The position numbers and the translations under genes were made by a program. From Pelodera strongyloides (taxonomy: Eukaryota > Nematoda > Chromadorea > Rhabditida > Rhabditidae), in assembly GCA_036852015.1 (NCBI GenBank), contig JAANDG010000207.1:1-64000 (forward strand): a stretch of 64,000 nucleotides of DNA, written 5' to 3'. The notes under the pieces were generated by a model, which did no database searches, had not been told where the DNA came from, and worked only from the letters and a program-made list of their open reading frames with translations. Below, piece by piece: positions 24,613-36,996 of the stretch (position 1 is the stretch's first letter; each line of letters begins with the position of its first letter).

Positions 24613-24994
24613 TGACCGCGACTGTTAGTGGTCCGTCATCGTTTTCCATGGATGTTTTGGAACGTAATCTCGATTCTGTGTATGCAAATCACTGTGGGCT
24701 TCAGTCCAAGTATAATAATTTCTTTTCAGTCCATTTATAATCATTTGCATACAACATATCGGAATGCAGTTGTCCATCTGCGCATAGAAAACGGCAACTG
24801 CATTTAGTGTATTGCAGTATACCCATCCATTTTGCAAGATTTTGCAACTTGTCTTTTTGCGTCACTTTGCTTCACTTCTATGTGGTTATGCTTCTAAAAA
24901 AGAGTCCCAACTACTTATGTCCTCCCCCAACCTCAAGAGCTTTTCAAAAATGTCACTTGAAAAGAATGCTCGTTGAGAGTCCGTTCACCACCAC

Positions 24995-24995
<1 letters not shown>

Positions 24996-25040
<45 letters not shown>

Positions 25041-25157
25041 CGCACACACACGTACATACAAACATACACACACATACACACACGCACACACACATATACA
25101 TACACACACACACACAGCGACACACGCACACACATGCACACAGCGGCACACACACAC

Positions 25158-25231
<74 letters not shown>

Positions 25232-25285
25232 ACACACATACCGACATACACCGACACACACACCGACACACACACACACCGACAC
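24996..25285. repeat. (CA)n microsatellite, ~290 bp
   Basis: Long CA repeat with ATAC, CGAC and GCAC interruptions. It explains the His/Thr and Cys/Val frames on both strands. Confidence 0.97.
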
Positions 25286-25435
25286 ACATACAAACGTAGT
25301 AACTTTAATTCTCTCACAAATTAATAAAAAAAAAACCGTAAAATCTGTCAGTGTCCAGCAGAACCTTGTATGGCTTCTTTACATTACTGCGCTCTGTTTT
25401 ACCTTCGCGAATGCTTATCCATCTCGGTGGTGCTC

Positions 25436-25555
25436 TCTCACTGTCTCTCTCTCTCTCTCTCTCTCTTCTCTACTCTCCCCCTCTCTCTCTTTTCTCTCTC
25501 TCACTCCCTCCCTCCGTCCCTCTCTCTCTCTCTATCTCTCTCACTCTCTGGCCCT
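25436..25555. repeat. (CT)n-rich tract
   Basis: Interrupted CT repeats on the plus strand; further tracts at 26135-26185 and 26409-26475. Confidence 0.9.
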
Positions 25556-26440
25556 TCACTTCCAGACAGATGCCAAGTCCAGAGGAGGTAAGTAAAGAGA
25601 GAGAAAAATAGAAAATAGAAGCCCTTCAACTAAATCCCGTCCCTCCCTCTCTCTCTATTCAATCCAACAAAAACAAACAATCCTTTCTACCTCACACCAA
25701 GCGAACTCAGGTTCTTTGGAACCTTGGATACTGCTTAATGTGGTATAACAGCCAGTTTTTAAAACGTGCTCCCATATTGTGTTCTTACATGACGCGCAAC
25801 ACTGTGCAATTTTTAGTCTAATTATACTTATTTGCATGCAACATATGGGAATACATTTAACCAAGACCTTTATATCGCACTATTTTTAAATTTAATAACC
25901 ATTATATGTATGCTATACCTTTATGCTAACCCTGTCATCAGCACGGTTAGGCACTATCCGTTAGCTATTAGCAGCGCAAACAATTATTCAAACAAGTAAG
26001 CCATGGAAGTCAACATTGAACTTTTCTTGTTTTCGCTAAGTACTCAGACTGATCGTTTGCATAATCCGGGGTCACGCAATGCAGTCGTAAAACGATTAAA
26101 CTTAAGTCACTATGTCCCCTCCCTCACTTATCTCGTTCTCTCTCTTTCTCTATGTTTTTTCGTTGTCTCTCCATCTCCCTCTCTCTGTCAAACGCAACTT
26201 TTGTTAAGATGCATAGTCCAAAACTTGAGCTAGTTCAGCCTTAACTCATGACCCTCTTTTTCTCTAACCTTCTTATATGCATCTCCCTATTGTCTTTCTT
26301 TCTCTGCCCACTCACTCTCTGACCTCCCTCTAAGCATTGCAAATATAATGTAAAATATTGCCTAAAAGTTAAGCTAGTCTTGCTTTCATGGAACTCATGA
26401 CTTCATGACCCTCTCTCTCTCTCTCTTCTCTCTCTCTCTT

Positions 26441-26471
<31 letters not shown>

Positions 26472-26879
26472 CACTCCCTAAATTCGCTCCTCCACTACAG
26501 AATCTCGTTAATTGCAATAAATGGAAAAGGAGGGTTCCTTCTTTTATTCGAAAACTTCAGAAGACCCACGTCTTCTCCTCCCCTTTGTTTGATTAACTAG
26601 TTTTACTTAGGACCAAGGCCAGGGGCCAGGGCCCTAAAAAGGTAGTCTAGTGTTGAATTTGATCAACTCATTTGAACGTTCCATAGTTTCGGTGTTTTCA
26701 ATTTCTTTATTGAGTCACAGTAGAAAACCTAACATAAGATACTGTAGCCTCCTAGCTGCTGCAACGTTTATATCTGACACTAACCACCTGGTTTTGTTAT
26801 CTTTTATTTTATGCGTAACACTTATTGTTAGCTAAATTCGTCACACCATAGTCAACTCGTCAACTGCATTTTCATGCGG

Positions 26880-27001
26880 TTATGCTAAGTGGGGTCGATT
26901 GTGGTCGATTTTCTATGCAAAAGTATGTTCATTTGCATATGATGCATACAAAAGCCGGTGTCCACGATGAGTTTCAAAAATCAGCGGGTATTTCGCTTTA
27001 A
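26880..27001. mobile_element. MITE family A, 5'-truncated copy
   Basis: Contains the family's TTCATTTGCATATGATGCAT core and the right end TTTCAAAAATCAGCGGGTAT...CGCTTTAA; the left arm is missing. Confidence 0.65.
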
Positions 27002-27229
27002 AATCCGTCCGTATTTCCCTACTTGAAATCAACTTGTCAATATCACAATATGCCCAGTTTTCGCTCAAATATCGACCAGCTTTCTTCATCTACGCACTTA
27101 AATATCCATAATTGTACAATTTTTGGAATAATGTACAATTTTTGGAATAAAGAGTTAATAATAATAATAAATATCCATGTACATCGTACAGTATACTGGA
27201 CACATCTTACGCAGTGTATAACTAAATAT

Positions 27230-27390
27230 TTAAAGCGAAATACCGGCCTGTTGTTAAAAAATGCATCGTGGACAACTTAATTCTCACGTATTTATGCAAA
27301 GTTGCTCGAATTTAGCTCGATTTTTTATATTTGCGTAAGAATGCTGATGTAATCGACGTGTTTCAAAAATCGGCCGGTATTTCGCTTTAA
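27230..27390. mobile_element. MITE family A copy immediately upstream of atlastin
   Basis: TTAAAGCGAAATACCGGCCT at left, TCGGCCGGTATTTCGCTTTAA at right. It ends 24 bp before the first acceptor (exon from 27415) and 42 bp before the atlastin ATG, so it occupies the likely core promoter or outron. Confidence 0.8.
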
Positions 27391-27431
27391 ATATAGATAC
27401 AAAACTTTTTGCAGGTCGCTCTGGGTCGGAA

Positions 27432-30400
27432 ATGTCTTTTGATTTCGATCTCACTGCACCATTTCAACCCGAGTTTAGTACAAAAGATCAGCATGAACAT
27501 CGGCATAAAGTTCGACCAGTACAGGTAAAGGGATATATCGCTTATGCTAAATTTTGTTGTTCTGTTAGATCTATTTGGAACGTCTGGAACTTTTTTTTAA
27601 CCTGGACCCTCTCCTGAATTCTTCAAAAAGTTATTCTGACAATGGGCACCAATGTGCCAAAACTATTATCGCAATAGGGTTGAAATCGATATTTGCCTCA
27701 CTAAGGCCTTGGTAACTAAAATGTGATTTTTCGTCTAAATATGTGCTTGCTACTGTAAAAACCACACTGGTTGGTAAATAAAAATGAAATAAAATTGAAA
27801 AAAAAAAAATTGTTCCAACTACACAACGGAGACTGCAAACGACTCGTGTGCTTTCTGCACCACCAATTTGCATTTCATTTATTTAATAAATACGGTGTGC
27901 ATCAGGGGATGAAAAATAAAAAGAAACATATAAACGCAAACAGATGACCGATTGTATTAGTTTGCCTTTTTTTGGCAATCTTAGTTTTATTTATTAGGCT
28001 AATTCTTATAATTTTCAGATCTTGGCACCAAGTAATTCAAATCCGGGTCGATTTCGCCTCAACGAAAGTGCTCTGAACACTGTGCTAGGACATTCGGCAA
28101 TAGCGAATAAAAAGGTAAAAAAAAAGATACATAAAATATATCAAATTAGTGCTTTACATACTTTTTGTTTTTCGGTTCCAAGTGGTTTGTGGAGTTTGTA
28201 GAGTTGTTGTCATGGCTCAAATATTTGCTGCATGTTTATTCGATTCTGTACAGCAGATTACCCTTTCGTGCTTTGACCCCTATATCAAAATATAATAATA
28301 ATAATAATTTATTGACACATTATATAAGTGTGCATCATATAAAATGATGATGAGAAAGTTGGCAAATTAAGCCACATGTAACGATTAGCTTGAGGTTCGT
28401 TTATAAGAAAAGAGTAACACCTTGCTACAAATCAATTACCAATAAGATTGAGTGTTTCATATTTTTTTATATTAATTTTCGTTCTATTGTAAGATAAATT
28501 CAAATTTCTCCCTCCCTTTCTAAGCCCTAAATCTCCCCCAATTCATGCCCTTATGACACTTATCTGTTCCCAAAGTCAAAGTCCATCTTAATCATTGCGC
28601 TTCATCTCAACATTTTTCATATTTCGATCTTTTTCCCAAGCCTCTTCTTACCAGGTTTATTGTCTACTTTTTATGGAAATTCTCTCTCTCTCTATCTCTC
28701 TCGCTCTCTCTCTCTCTTCTCGCTCCACAAACTCGCGCACTATATTCCAGTTCTCAGCTTTCGCTCTCGTTCGCGCGGACAAGTGCGCGCTTATTTTGAT
28801 GATATTGTTTCAAAAAGTGCATGCTCACTAATCAGCTCCGATCCAGACCCTAGGCAGTTTTGCTGGCTCCTCGTTTTTTTCTGTAATTTCTGTTCAATTC
28901 GCTTATCATCACTGTAATTGTCATCATTGCAAAATGAATGAGCTCTGTGGAATGTGAAACACCAAGAACCAAAAGTAAAACAGAGAAATGATGAAATAAA
29001 TTATTTATTTCTACCCATAGAGTAATAATAATAAATAGAAATAATGGCAATTTGGAATTTGTTCGGCACGTGAGCGGCGAATTTACGCAGTTTGTGCGAA
29101 TTAGCGGCGAGTTCCATCCTCGAAGAAGACTCCTCCGTCGATGGCGCAGTACTTGGGGCAGATTCCCTTCTCTCCGTTCTGTCCAGGCTGTCCGGGGTGT
29201 CCGGGTTGTCCGGGGTTTCCGTCCTGTCCGGGCTCTCCGTCGGGTCCAGGAGGTCCCTTGGGTCCGGGCTCTCCGGGCTTTCCATCGGATCCATTCTGTC
29301 CAGCAGGTCCCTGAGGTCCCTGAGGTCCGACAGGTCCAGGGGGTCCAGGGGGTCCAGGAACGACAGGCTCGGCCTTGGCGGGCTCTCCAGGCTGTCCAGG
29401 TGCTCCAGGGTTTCCGGGGGGTCCAGGAGGTCCGGTAGGTCCCTTGGGTCCAGGGTTTCCAGGCAGAGCATCGGTTCCCTTCTCTCCGGGGGCACCAGGG
29501 GATCCGTTGTCTCCGGGGGGTCCGACTGGTCCGGGAGGTCCGGGAGGTCCTTGAGGGCAAGGCTTGCATGGGGGAGGAGTCACAGGCTCGCAAGGCTGCT
29601 GAGGAGGACGTCCAGGGTTTCCAGGGAGTCCGGGTGCTCCAGGCTTTCCAGGCTTTCCGGGCTTTCCAGGGGCTCCCTGGGGTCCAGCGGGTCCGGGAAG
29701 GCAGCATCCCGAGCATTGGTCCTGGCTGCCGGCCTGACGGGCGGTTCTGTTTCCGTGGGCGGGCAGGTCCTTCAGAGAGTAGACGCTATTCCAAACATCC
29801 TTGGCGGATCCCTGGAAATTTGAATATTAATTGGTATGCTAATTAAGGTCATGTCTAGTCAGCTACTGCCCTACTGTAATTATAAGGCATAAGCACCTCT
29901 AGGACATGATCACGAGCATCTCAAAAAATTCCCGTTATTAAATGAGCTATGTGCTAATCTTGTTGTCTCGTATTTAGACGAAGATTTATGGTCAAATTTT
30001 GTGGTAATTGCGATAATTATTGAGCCAAGAAAAATAGTCATACCTTGCATTGGTTCAGCTCCATATGCATTTGTCTGCGCACGTGATGAACATAGTTGTA
30101 CACCTAAAGAGCGAAATCATTTATAAAAGAAGAAGAATATAAAATGAGTATATAGTTGTAGAAATTAGAAACAACAATATTATTATCGAATATTTGGTGT
30201 ACTTTACTTTACACTAATGTGGTGTACTTTACTTACATGGTGTACTTTACGCTAATGTGACCTTAATTTGTATTAAACCATACCGTACATCAACTATTTG
30301 TACCAATCGTATGGCTCAAAATCTACAGTTGCTACGCTATTCGTACCAACCAAATACCTCAAAATCTTACCATAGGCAGTGTAATGCAGACGGAAAGCAC

Positions 30401-33400
30401 GGCGACAGCCGAGAAAGTCACTGCGGCATAGCCGACGAAGCGGTAGGCCTTGATCTTGCTGTCGATCTCCATATCGAGCTGATGATTCCCCCAATCGCCG
30501 GCGGGCTCTTATACCCCTCCCGGGCCGCCCCTCCCCCCGCCCAGCGTGCGGGCAAGAACCCCAGCGCGCTGCCAAAAGAACGGGCGAAAGAAGTGCAAGC
30601 GCCAGGAAACACCTCCGCCCCGGGGGCACAAAAAGTGCTGAAAACCATGAAATAACGAGTTGATAAGCATAGCCGGCCAGGCTGGCTAGCATATACCCGG
30701 CAGACATGGTTTTTGCTGAGGAATTTGAGAATTGAAGCAACTTTTTGTGGAAAAGAAATTAGTTAGCTGTTAGAAAAGTGATAGGAAACTTGCATTGTTT
30801 GAGTTATTGACTATCACACATTGGTATTGTAATAATTTTATGACGAGCATTTGGAAAGGCGACGCATCAAGAAACGCTTGTTCTTTATTATTGGGCACCT
30901 GACAGGCCGAAATTAAACTGGTCAATTTAAATATTTTTTAATACTACACATTAATCAGGATAAAAGCGGAGTGAAATTTTTTAAGACCATTTTAATGACT
31001 TCACAGGCACTTCTTAGAACGGGACACGTGAACGCGAGAGAGAAAATGTGGCGCCCATGTACCGCCGCGCGCCATGCTGTTGCCAGTTCGTCGCCGAGTA
31101 CGATAAGTTGGTAGGATATTACCCTGATAATCGCTCAAATATTTTCAGGTGGTAATTATCAGCGTTGCGGGAGCGTTTCGAAAGGGAAAGAGTTTTCTGC
31201 TAAATTTCTTCTTAGAATATCTCTACAACTTACAACGAGCGCAACAGGTACTTTTTATGTATGTGGGTATACTCTAAAGAGTCTAAAGGCGCTTTTTTTA
31301 CATAAACGGAAAAAAGGGGCTTTTTTTCAGTATTCAATTTATGATACTCTTTGTCGATTTTTTTGCACACCGTGGAGATTTTTTTGGAAAAATCAATATC
31401 GTTCAGAATGAAGCTAGCTTGGAATGGCTCACCGACGAGTGTCAACTTCACGGATTTCACTGGAGAGCCGGTGCTAAGCGAGATACCGCCGGTATATGGA
31501 TGTGGGGAGAGCCGATCATGATCGAGGGAGGCACCGGCGAGAATTACGCTGTAGTACTGGTCAGTGTGCGGTTACTGTATTAAAGTGTAGTGATTAATTA
31601 TCCGGTTAGTGTACGGTTACTGTATTATAGTGTACTGATTAAATATCCTGTTACTGTACTGCGACGCGCTGTGCTGGTTAGTATTTCATGATTTTACTTT
31701 CCTGGTATCGTGAAAACGTCGAGCTGGTGCACCCAGTTGCAAGTCTTTGAATAAGCGCATGTCACGTTGTCCAAGATTTCTCATTTCAATGAGGATATTT
31801 CCAGGTTTCCGGGAAATAGCTATCACTTAAAAAATTCTGTCTGATACTATTCTCTATTTTAAAGTGAACTACCAGGCGGTTTTTGAAACACTTCGTGGAC
31901 CACTGAATTCTTGCTTATTTACGCTAATTTTCCCGAATTAACTCAATTTTTTATTCTAATTTCTGCTCATTTGCATATGCTGCATAAGGATGCTGGTGTA
32001 CTCGATCCGTTTCGAAAACCGGCCAGTATTTCGCTTTAAACGAACTTTAGATGGACACGCAAGGCACGTTCGATAACGCATCTACATTTCAACAATGCAC
32101 GACAATATTCGCACTTTCCACAATTGTTAGTTCTGTGCAAATATACAATGTGGTCGATCATGTGCAGGTCAGTTTAAACTTTCATAGTGTTAGTATTTAT
32201 TATTATTTATTGATTTTAGCTTACCTAACATTTCGACGACTGTTATCACCTATGTGCCTAATTTTGCTGCTATAACTGGACGATTGTTGTAAAGACGACA
32301 GGAAATTAATTGGGCCGCTGGTGCAATCGATTTTAGTTTTATTGTTATCTGAATGCACGTATCTATAGCCTATAGTCTATAGCCTATAGTCTATATCTAT
32401 AGCCTAGACTGAGCGGGTTGGCCGTCCATACTGGGCCCATTATTGGATGGCCAACTTCGTCTTTTGTGGCCAACTTTTTCCTGAATCACGGTCCTGGATA
32501 AGATTTACATGGGAGAAGTGCTAATAAGTTATATATAATATTCTGTCTTGTATAATATTAAAGGATAATATTGTTCAGGAGGACTCTCTACAACATTTGT
32601 CGATATTCGTCGAATTTGGACGTTTGGCATTGAATGAAGCACATCAATTTGGAAAACCACTACAGGTGGGTGAGTTGTTGAACGGACACAAAAAAGTGAT
32701 AAAGCAAAAAGTTTGGAGGTAAAGGGAATTGAACCTCTGTTGTATCGAATGCGAATCGAGTTTTGTTTGTCCTATCGCGCGGCCAACTTCAAAGGTTTAT
32801 CGACACTATGTCTCCGTGAGGAGTTGGTGTTGGTTTTATTATTAGTAGTCTTGTAATATAACTGGAAAAAATATTGCAGTACAACGCGTACAACGCAGTC
32901 CTATAGGCTGGAGCGCGTCTGCAAAAAGAGGGTGCGGCGCGCCCATTTCTGGGGAGTCTGTCTTCTTTACATAAATGATGCCGTAGTACCGCCGCGCACT
33001 TTTTTTGCGCCAAATGACCGCCGCGATGGTGCCGAGTTTACACCATGTAGCTTTCAGACACTCTGTTTTTGTGTGCGGGATTTCAAGGCGCCCGAGGATT
33101 TTCAATACGGAAGAGAAGGTGGAGATGACTATTTGGAGCAGGTATTAAAGGTTGGTTTTTTTCTTATGATTCTATTCCACTTAGGGTACTTCCAATTTTT
33201 TACCGTATTTTACCCTTAACATGTCACTTTCTTGTAGTTTGTAGTTCTTGCGGCGCGCAAATTCCATTGCGCACAAATTTAGCATATTTTGGGGCCATCG
33301 GCTTCTAGCCGTTGACTATACCAAAGAGGTTTTAGTGTCGCGCGGCAAAAAAAGGCTCGCCATTACGCCGTTATCCTTAATAATTAGCTTATAGACATCG

Positions 33401-36058
33401 CCCGATCAGCCTGAGGAACTTCGATGTGTTCGCGAGCAATTATCCGAATGTTTTGATCAATTAGTGTGCTATCTTTTACCACATCCTGGACATCGAGTGG
33501 CAGAGAGGGGAAGCTTCAGGGGACATGTGAAAGGTAGGCAATTACTTTTCTAATTAGCTGCTCACCATTAGCTGGGTAATTAATGATCAATGCTATAATT
33601 ACGATGTCGTCTTGGTTAAGAGCCGCAATTTACAGTGTCTTGGGAGAAACGAGTATTACCGTATTACCCTGTTTGGAGTGTTATCTTGCTATGCACCATG
33701 ACTCTGATGTTAGCCTACATTTTTAAAGCGAAATACCTTCCGGTTCTTGCAACGCGTAGTGGACACCTACGTTCTTATGCAACGTATGAGAATGACCACA
33801 AATTATGATAAAAACAATCGAGCTAAGTTTGGGTAAATTAGTATAAATATGTTAGAATTCAGCTGTCCACGATGCGTTTCAAAAACTGGCCGGTATTTCG
33901 CTTTAAGATACAGTCATTTAAAATCTTGTTCCGCATGGAAAGCGTGCACCTTTATTCTGGTTGGTATAATATATCAGTTACAAAGTGAGCTTATGACTTG
34001 TTCCAACAATTGTTCACTTTTAAAACTTCCTTTTTAAATCTGTTTCATGTAATTTCTTTACAGACCTTCGACCAGTCTTCCGAGAAGAAGTCCGTAAGAT
34101 GGTCACCTCACTCCTGAATCCACACGCACTTCAACCAAAAGTGATCAACGGAAAACAGGTCACGTGTCGAAAGATGATACAGTATTTCAAGGTGAGTGAT
34201 CGTTCTTTGTGCGTTTTGTAGTTAGGTTTGGTTTTGTTTATTTTTCAGCCAAGCATGATCGAGGTCAATAGAGCTAGTCACGTTGACTATGCATTAGCAG
34301 AAGCACATGAATAAAAGTAGAAGATGAATATAGAGCAGATTTAGGAATATTTTCAAGGCAACATTATTGGCATATTTATTGTTTCCTCACTATTTCCTCA
34401 CTGTACTGGTTATATTTTTATATATATACATAATAAAATATATATATATATAATCAAGTTGCCATACCTTCCATTCAGGAATACGCTCGTACCTTTGACG
34501 GCGGAAGTCTACCTGAGCCCCGAAGTATTCTCAATGCAAACGCTCGACTACTGTGTGTTGAAGCTTGCGCAGAAGCCAAGTTGGCATACTGTAGAGGGAT
34601 GGACAGGGTTGGTTTCTTCATGATCCATTGAATTTTTTCAAAATGCTATTAAATGATCGAAATTTTTTGTCTAATTTAATAAACCAGACAAAATAGTATT
34701 AGTTTGTAGTGGCGTATAGTTTGTAGTTCATGGTGCCGTAGTCTATATCAAATAGATTTTTTACCATGTCGTCGGTTTCCTTCGTTTAGCTCTACTATGC
34801 ACATTAGTTGCGATGATTTACTCATTTAGTCAACCAGTGGCGCGCGTATGATGGCTGAGAAACGGCTTCTTGAACATCATATAAAACACGGAATCACTGC
34901 ACTGAATATGTTCGATAAGTGTCCCAAAATCGGCGCAAATGATGTGCGATTGAAGATGCTTGGAAACCTGCAAGAGGATATCAATGTAAGTTTCTCAGGT
35001 TTTCATTTTACGGGCGCAACTTTAGTCTCCCCCTACATCTGTGCTTGCATCCTCTCTCTCTCTCTCTCTGTATCTCTCTCTCTCTCTCGCTGAAAGATTG
35101 TGTGGTTGATATTTTCCACAGTATCACTTAACACGCTTCTTCATTTATTTTACGTCCGTTTTACCTGTCGTGACGCCATGCCTCTGTGATGTTATCAATA
35201 GGCTGATATGCGGAGGAAAAGTAAGCATAAAATAAATTAGGCAATTAGTGAGGACTCCATCATTTCATTCACTCAATGGTATATTCAGGCCGAGCTCGAA
35301 AAGTACAAACGTCTAAATGAAGCGAAGCGTGTGACTGGATGTGCGTCTGCAATGACCGCGTGTGGAGATAGTCCACTATTAGGACTCGGGCTTGGAGGAG
35401 CGGCATCGGGTAAACCTATGATAGTTTACGTACCAGTGTAGCTAAACCGTAGCGTAATATGCCATAGTTTATCTGTGAAGGTGTACATGCTTGCAGCAAC
35501 CTCATCACGTAAATACTTATTGTTAGGCGTTATCACGCAATCAAGATATGAGACATGAGGTTATGGCAAGCCCAATTCTTGCCGAATTTATGCAGGTTAC
35601 TATGAGGACTTCCAAATGAACGCCACATTATAATGACCTATTTCGCATTTCAGGAGCCGTCGCCGCTACAGTAATGACACTTCAAACTGGAATAGTTAGC
35701 GCTGGAATTGTAGCAATTCCAATATCGCTGGCAACTTTGTTCGTGATTTGGGTACGTTACTTTCCTTGCTACAAAGACATACTGGTTACTTATCCGTCTT
35801 TATTAATATTAAGATCTATAATCTCTAGTCTAAACGTAAAATTACCAGCAATTGAGGAATATGCATCAAGCAATTTTCTCACCACGCCTAGGAAGGAGCC
35901 CTAGTCCAGAAAGTAAAAAATAAAATTTCTTTGAATTCGATAGTTACAAGTTACAATATTACATCTAGTCTCGTAAACAATTTAAATTTTCTCAGGTCTA
36001 CGTCTACTCAAAACCACTCGTCCAGCGTTGTTTCAACAAGGAACAAAAAGAGGACTAG
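27432..36058 (+). CDS. atln-1: Atlastin, ER membrane-fusion dynamin-type GTPase
   Basis: Fourteen exons: 27432-27524, 28019-28114, 31149-31247, 31407-31559, 32051-32167, 32579-32665, 33058-33150, 33395-33533, 34064-34191, 34479-34607, 34830-34985, 35289-35409, 35654-35751, 35996-36058; 523 aa, all phases agree. Motifs seen: P-loop [18 protein letters not shown], the G2 stretch [19 protein letters not shown]3 MDTQGTF, RD guanine motif [11 protein letters not shown], helical middle domain, then a Gly/Ala-rich hydrophobic hairpin ([20 protein letters not shown]) and a short tail ending KEQKED. Atlastins tether and fuse ER tubules by GTP-driven dimerisation. A GCAG acceptor 17 nt before the ATG fits trans-splicing or an untranslated exon. 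Intron 2 (3.0 kb) contains a whole collagen gene on the other strand. MITEs abut exons 1 and 5. The tail is shorter than in animal atlastins generally, and the stop coincides with a Helitron-like terminus. An in-between AG|...|GT microexon at 35202-35220 would break the frame and was left out. The symbol is by orthology to the C. elegans gene. Confidence 0.93.
28116..29000. other. 5' part of atlastin intron 2
   Basis: Non-coding. Contains a retroposon-like tail (AATAATAATTTATTGACACA... GTGTGCATCAT, 28290-28345) and a CT tract (28680-28720). Confidence 0.5.
29101..30472 (-). CDS. Cuticle collagen (col family), nested in an atlastin intron
   Basis: Three minus-strand exons: 30472-30371, 30103-30044 and 29811-29101, all phase 0, 290 aa, the usual size of a nematode cuticle collagen. 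The N-terminus [18 protein letters not shown] leads into a hydrophobic signal anchor ([20 protein letters not shown]). A short basic region with GNRTAR follows (possible subtilisin-like cleavage), then QCSGCC, a first short Gly-X-Y block, a Cys/Pro spacer ([13 protein letters not shown]) and a long Gly-X-Y domain interrupted at TDALPGNPG and AKAEPVVPG. It ends [20 protein letters not shown], a C-terminus typical of these collagens. Products are secreted by hypodermis and cross-linked into the cuticle. The gene lies wholly inside intron 2 of atlastin on the opposite strand, with its own TATA-like box. A downstream AATAAA-rich stretch near 28997-29025 could serve polyadenylation. Which col gene it corresponds to cannot be told from sequence alone. 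Confidence 0.95.
30506..30516 (-). promoter_or_regulatory. TATA-like box of the nested collagen gene
   Basis: On the minus strand GGGTATAAGAGCC lies ~40 bp upstream of the collagen ATG, in a GC-rich surround (30490-30620). TATA boxes at this distance are common for cuticle collagens (general knowledge). Confidence 0.55.
31859..32039. mobile_element. MITE family A copy abutting atlastin exon 5
   Basis: TTAAAGTGAACTACCAGGCG at left and GGCCAGTATTTCGCTTTAA at right. Only 11 bp separate it from the first base of exon 5, so the polypyrimidine context of that acceptor (GCTTTAAACGAACTTTAG) is partly MITE-derived. Confidence 0.8.
32352..32410. repeat. Short tandem repeat (CTATAGCCTATAGT)
   Basis: Three to four imperfect units in atlastin intron 5. 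Confidence 0.75.
32713..32795 (-). pseudogene. tRNA-like relic in atlastin intron 6
   Basis: On the minus strand TTGGCCGCGCGATAGG resembles an A box and AGAGGTTCAATTCCC a B box, with ACCTCC at the expected 3' acceptor end. The 5' acceptor strand does not pair and the arms are degenerate, so this is at best a tRNA pseudogene or tRNA-derived repeat. Confidence 0.3.
33723..33906. mobile_element. MITE family A, in atlastin intron 8
   Basis: TTAAAGCGAAATACCTTCCGG to AACTGGCCGGTATTTCGCTTTAA; typical ~180-bp copy. Confidence 0.8.
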
Positions 36059-36538
36059 AGTTGAGTATAAAGTTGCTGTATTGAACAAAAATTGACTTGT
36101 TCAATACACAGCCACGTGCAAGTTTCACGTCCGAAAGATGAACCGTCCTTGATATCGGAGAGCTCTTTTACACCCACGTTTGTAAAAGATATCGAGTAAA
36201 CAAATAGTTGATTCAACGGCGTTTTATAATAGTTTTTCTTTTACGCTTACAGCCTTTTAGCTTCTGGCGTGTAACAGTGATAGCATCAGTATATGAGTAC
36301 CAGTCGGCCCACGCCGCCTGAGGCGACTTACATGGACATATGATTGGTTTAGCATGGGCATACTTATATATAAAGCTTCAAACGTATCATAAGAAATTCA
36401 CATAATAGGAAACAATTGCATTCGCATACTTCGATATTGAGCTGCGAAACTCTTTTTATACCCGAACACGAAATTTGCATTTCCGTCACGCACATCGGTA
36501 TGCAAATTAGGCTACAGTTACTCTTTTATATAATAAGA
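36055..36538 (-). mobile_element. Possible non-autonomous Helitron at the atlastin 3' end
   Basis: On the minus strand a 5' end A|TCTTATTATATAAAAGAG (at 36538) matches the 5' ends of the two Helitrons at 44.3 and 50.4 kb. The other end would be CTAG|T at 36055-36058, preceded by a perfect 11-bp hairpin (GTATTGAACAA / TTGTTCAATAC, 36078-36107). The hairpin-to-end distance (~19-23 nt) is longer than in the other copies, so the 3' boundary is tentative. If right, the TAG stop of atlastin is the Helitron terminus. Confidence 0.4.
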
Positions 36539-36996
36539 TATGATTGCCCATGTATGATTTTCCTCCGTATATATCATGCACAATAAACAAAATAGCGGGT
36601 ATTGCCGTAGTTAGTACAACTTTTCTATTATATAGTTCTTTACTTTACTTTACTCATCTTTGTGGTTTCTGTTTTCTATTGTTTATTTCTAGGTTTAAGT
36701 CTAGTCTTTATTTACTTGGTCGTTTTTATCGGTGCTATGATTCATAATCGCATTTTATTCCAGTGCATTTTATCCTACATATCACTCTATTCACAACTAT
36801 TGCCCTCTTATGAACCGCCTTTATTTTCTTTATTTTATATTTTATTATAAATATATCTTATTTTTGCTGATTCCATATCAACTTCTTTCTTATTGTGATG
36901 CTGCAATGCTTTGGTTGTGGTCGTTGTATTGTCTTTTATTTGTAATAAATATTAAAGTATTGAATATTTACTATCTCTTACCATTCCATTCGGTGT

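Noticed and set aside
24807..25611. Long His/Thr, Cys/Val and Ser/Leu open frames on both strands
   Set aside because: They are translations of CA and CT microsatellites; no codon bias, splice structure or conserved residues.
28850..29846. Several 90-290-aa frames overlapping the collagen exon
   Set aside because: They are the other frames of Gly-X-Y coding DNA (Ser/Gly, Arg/Trp or Pro/Leu-rich); the collagen frame explains the sequence.
35202..35220. 19-nt microexon in atlastin (AG|GCTGATATGCGG...|GTAAG)
   Set aside because: Including it shifts the frame into a stop in the next exon; skipping it keeps the coil continuous.
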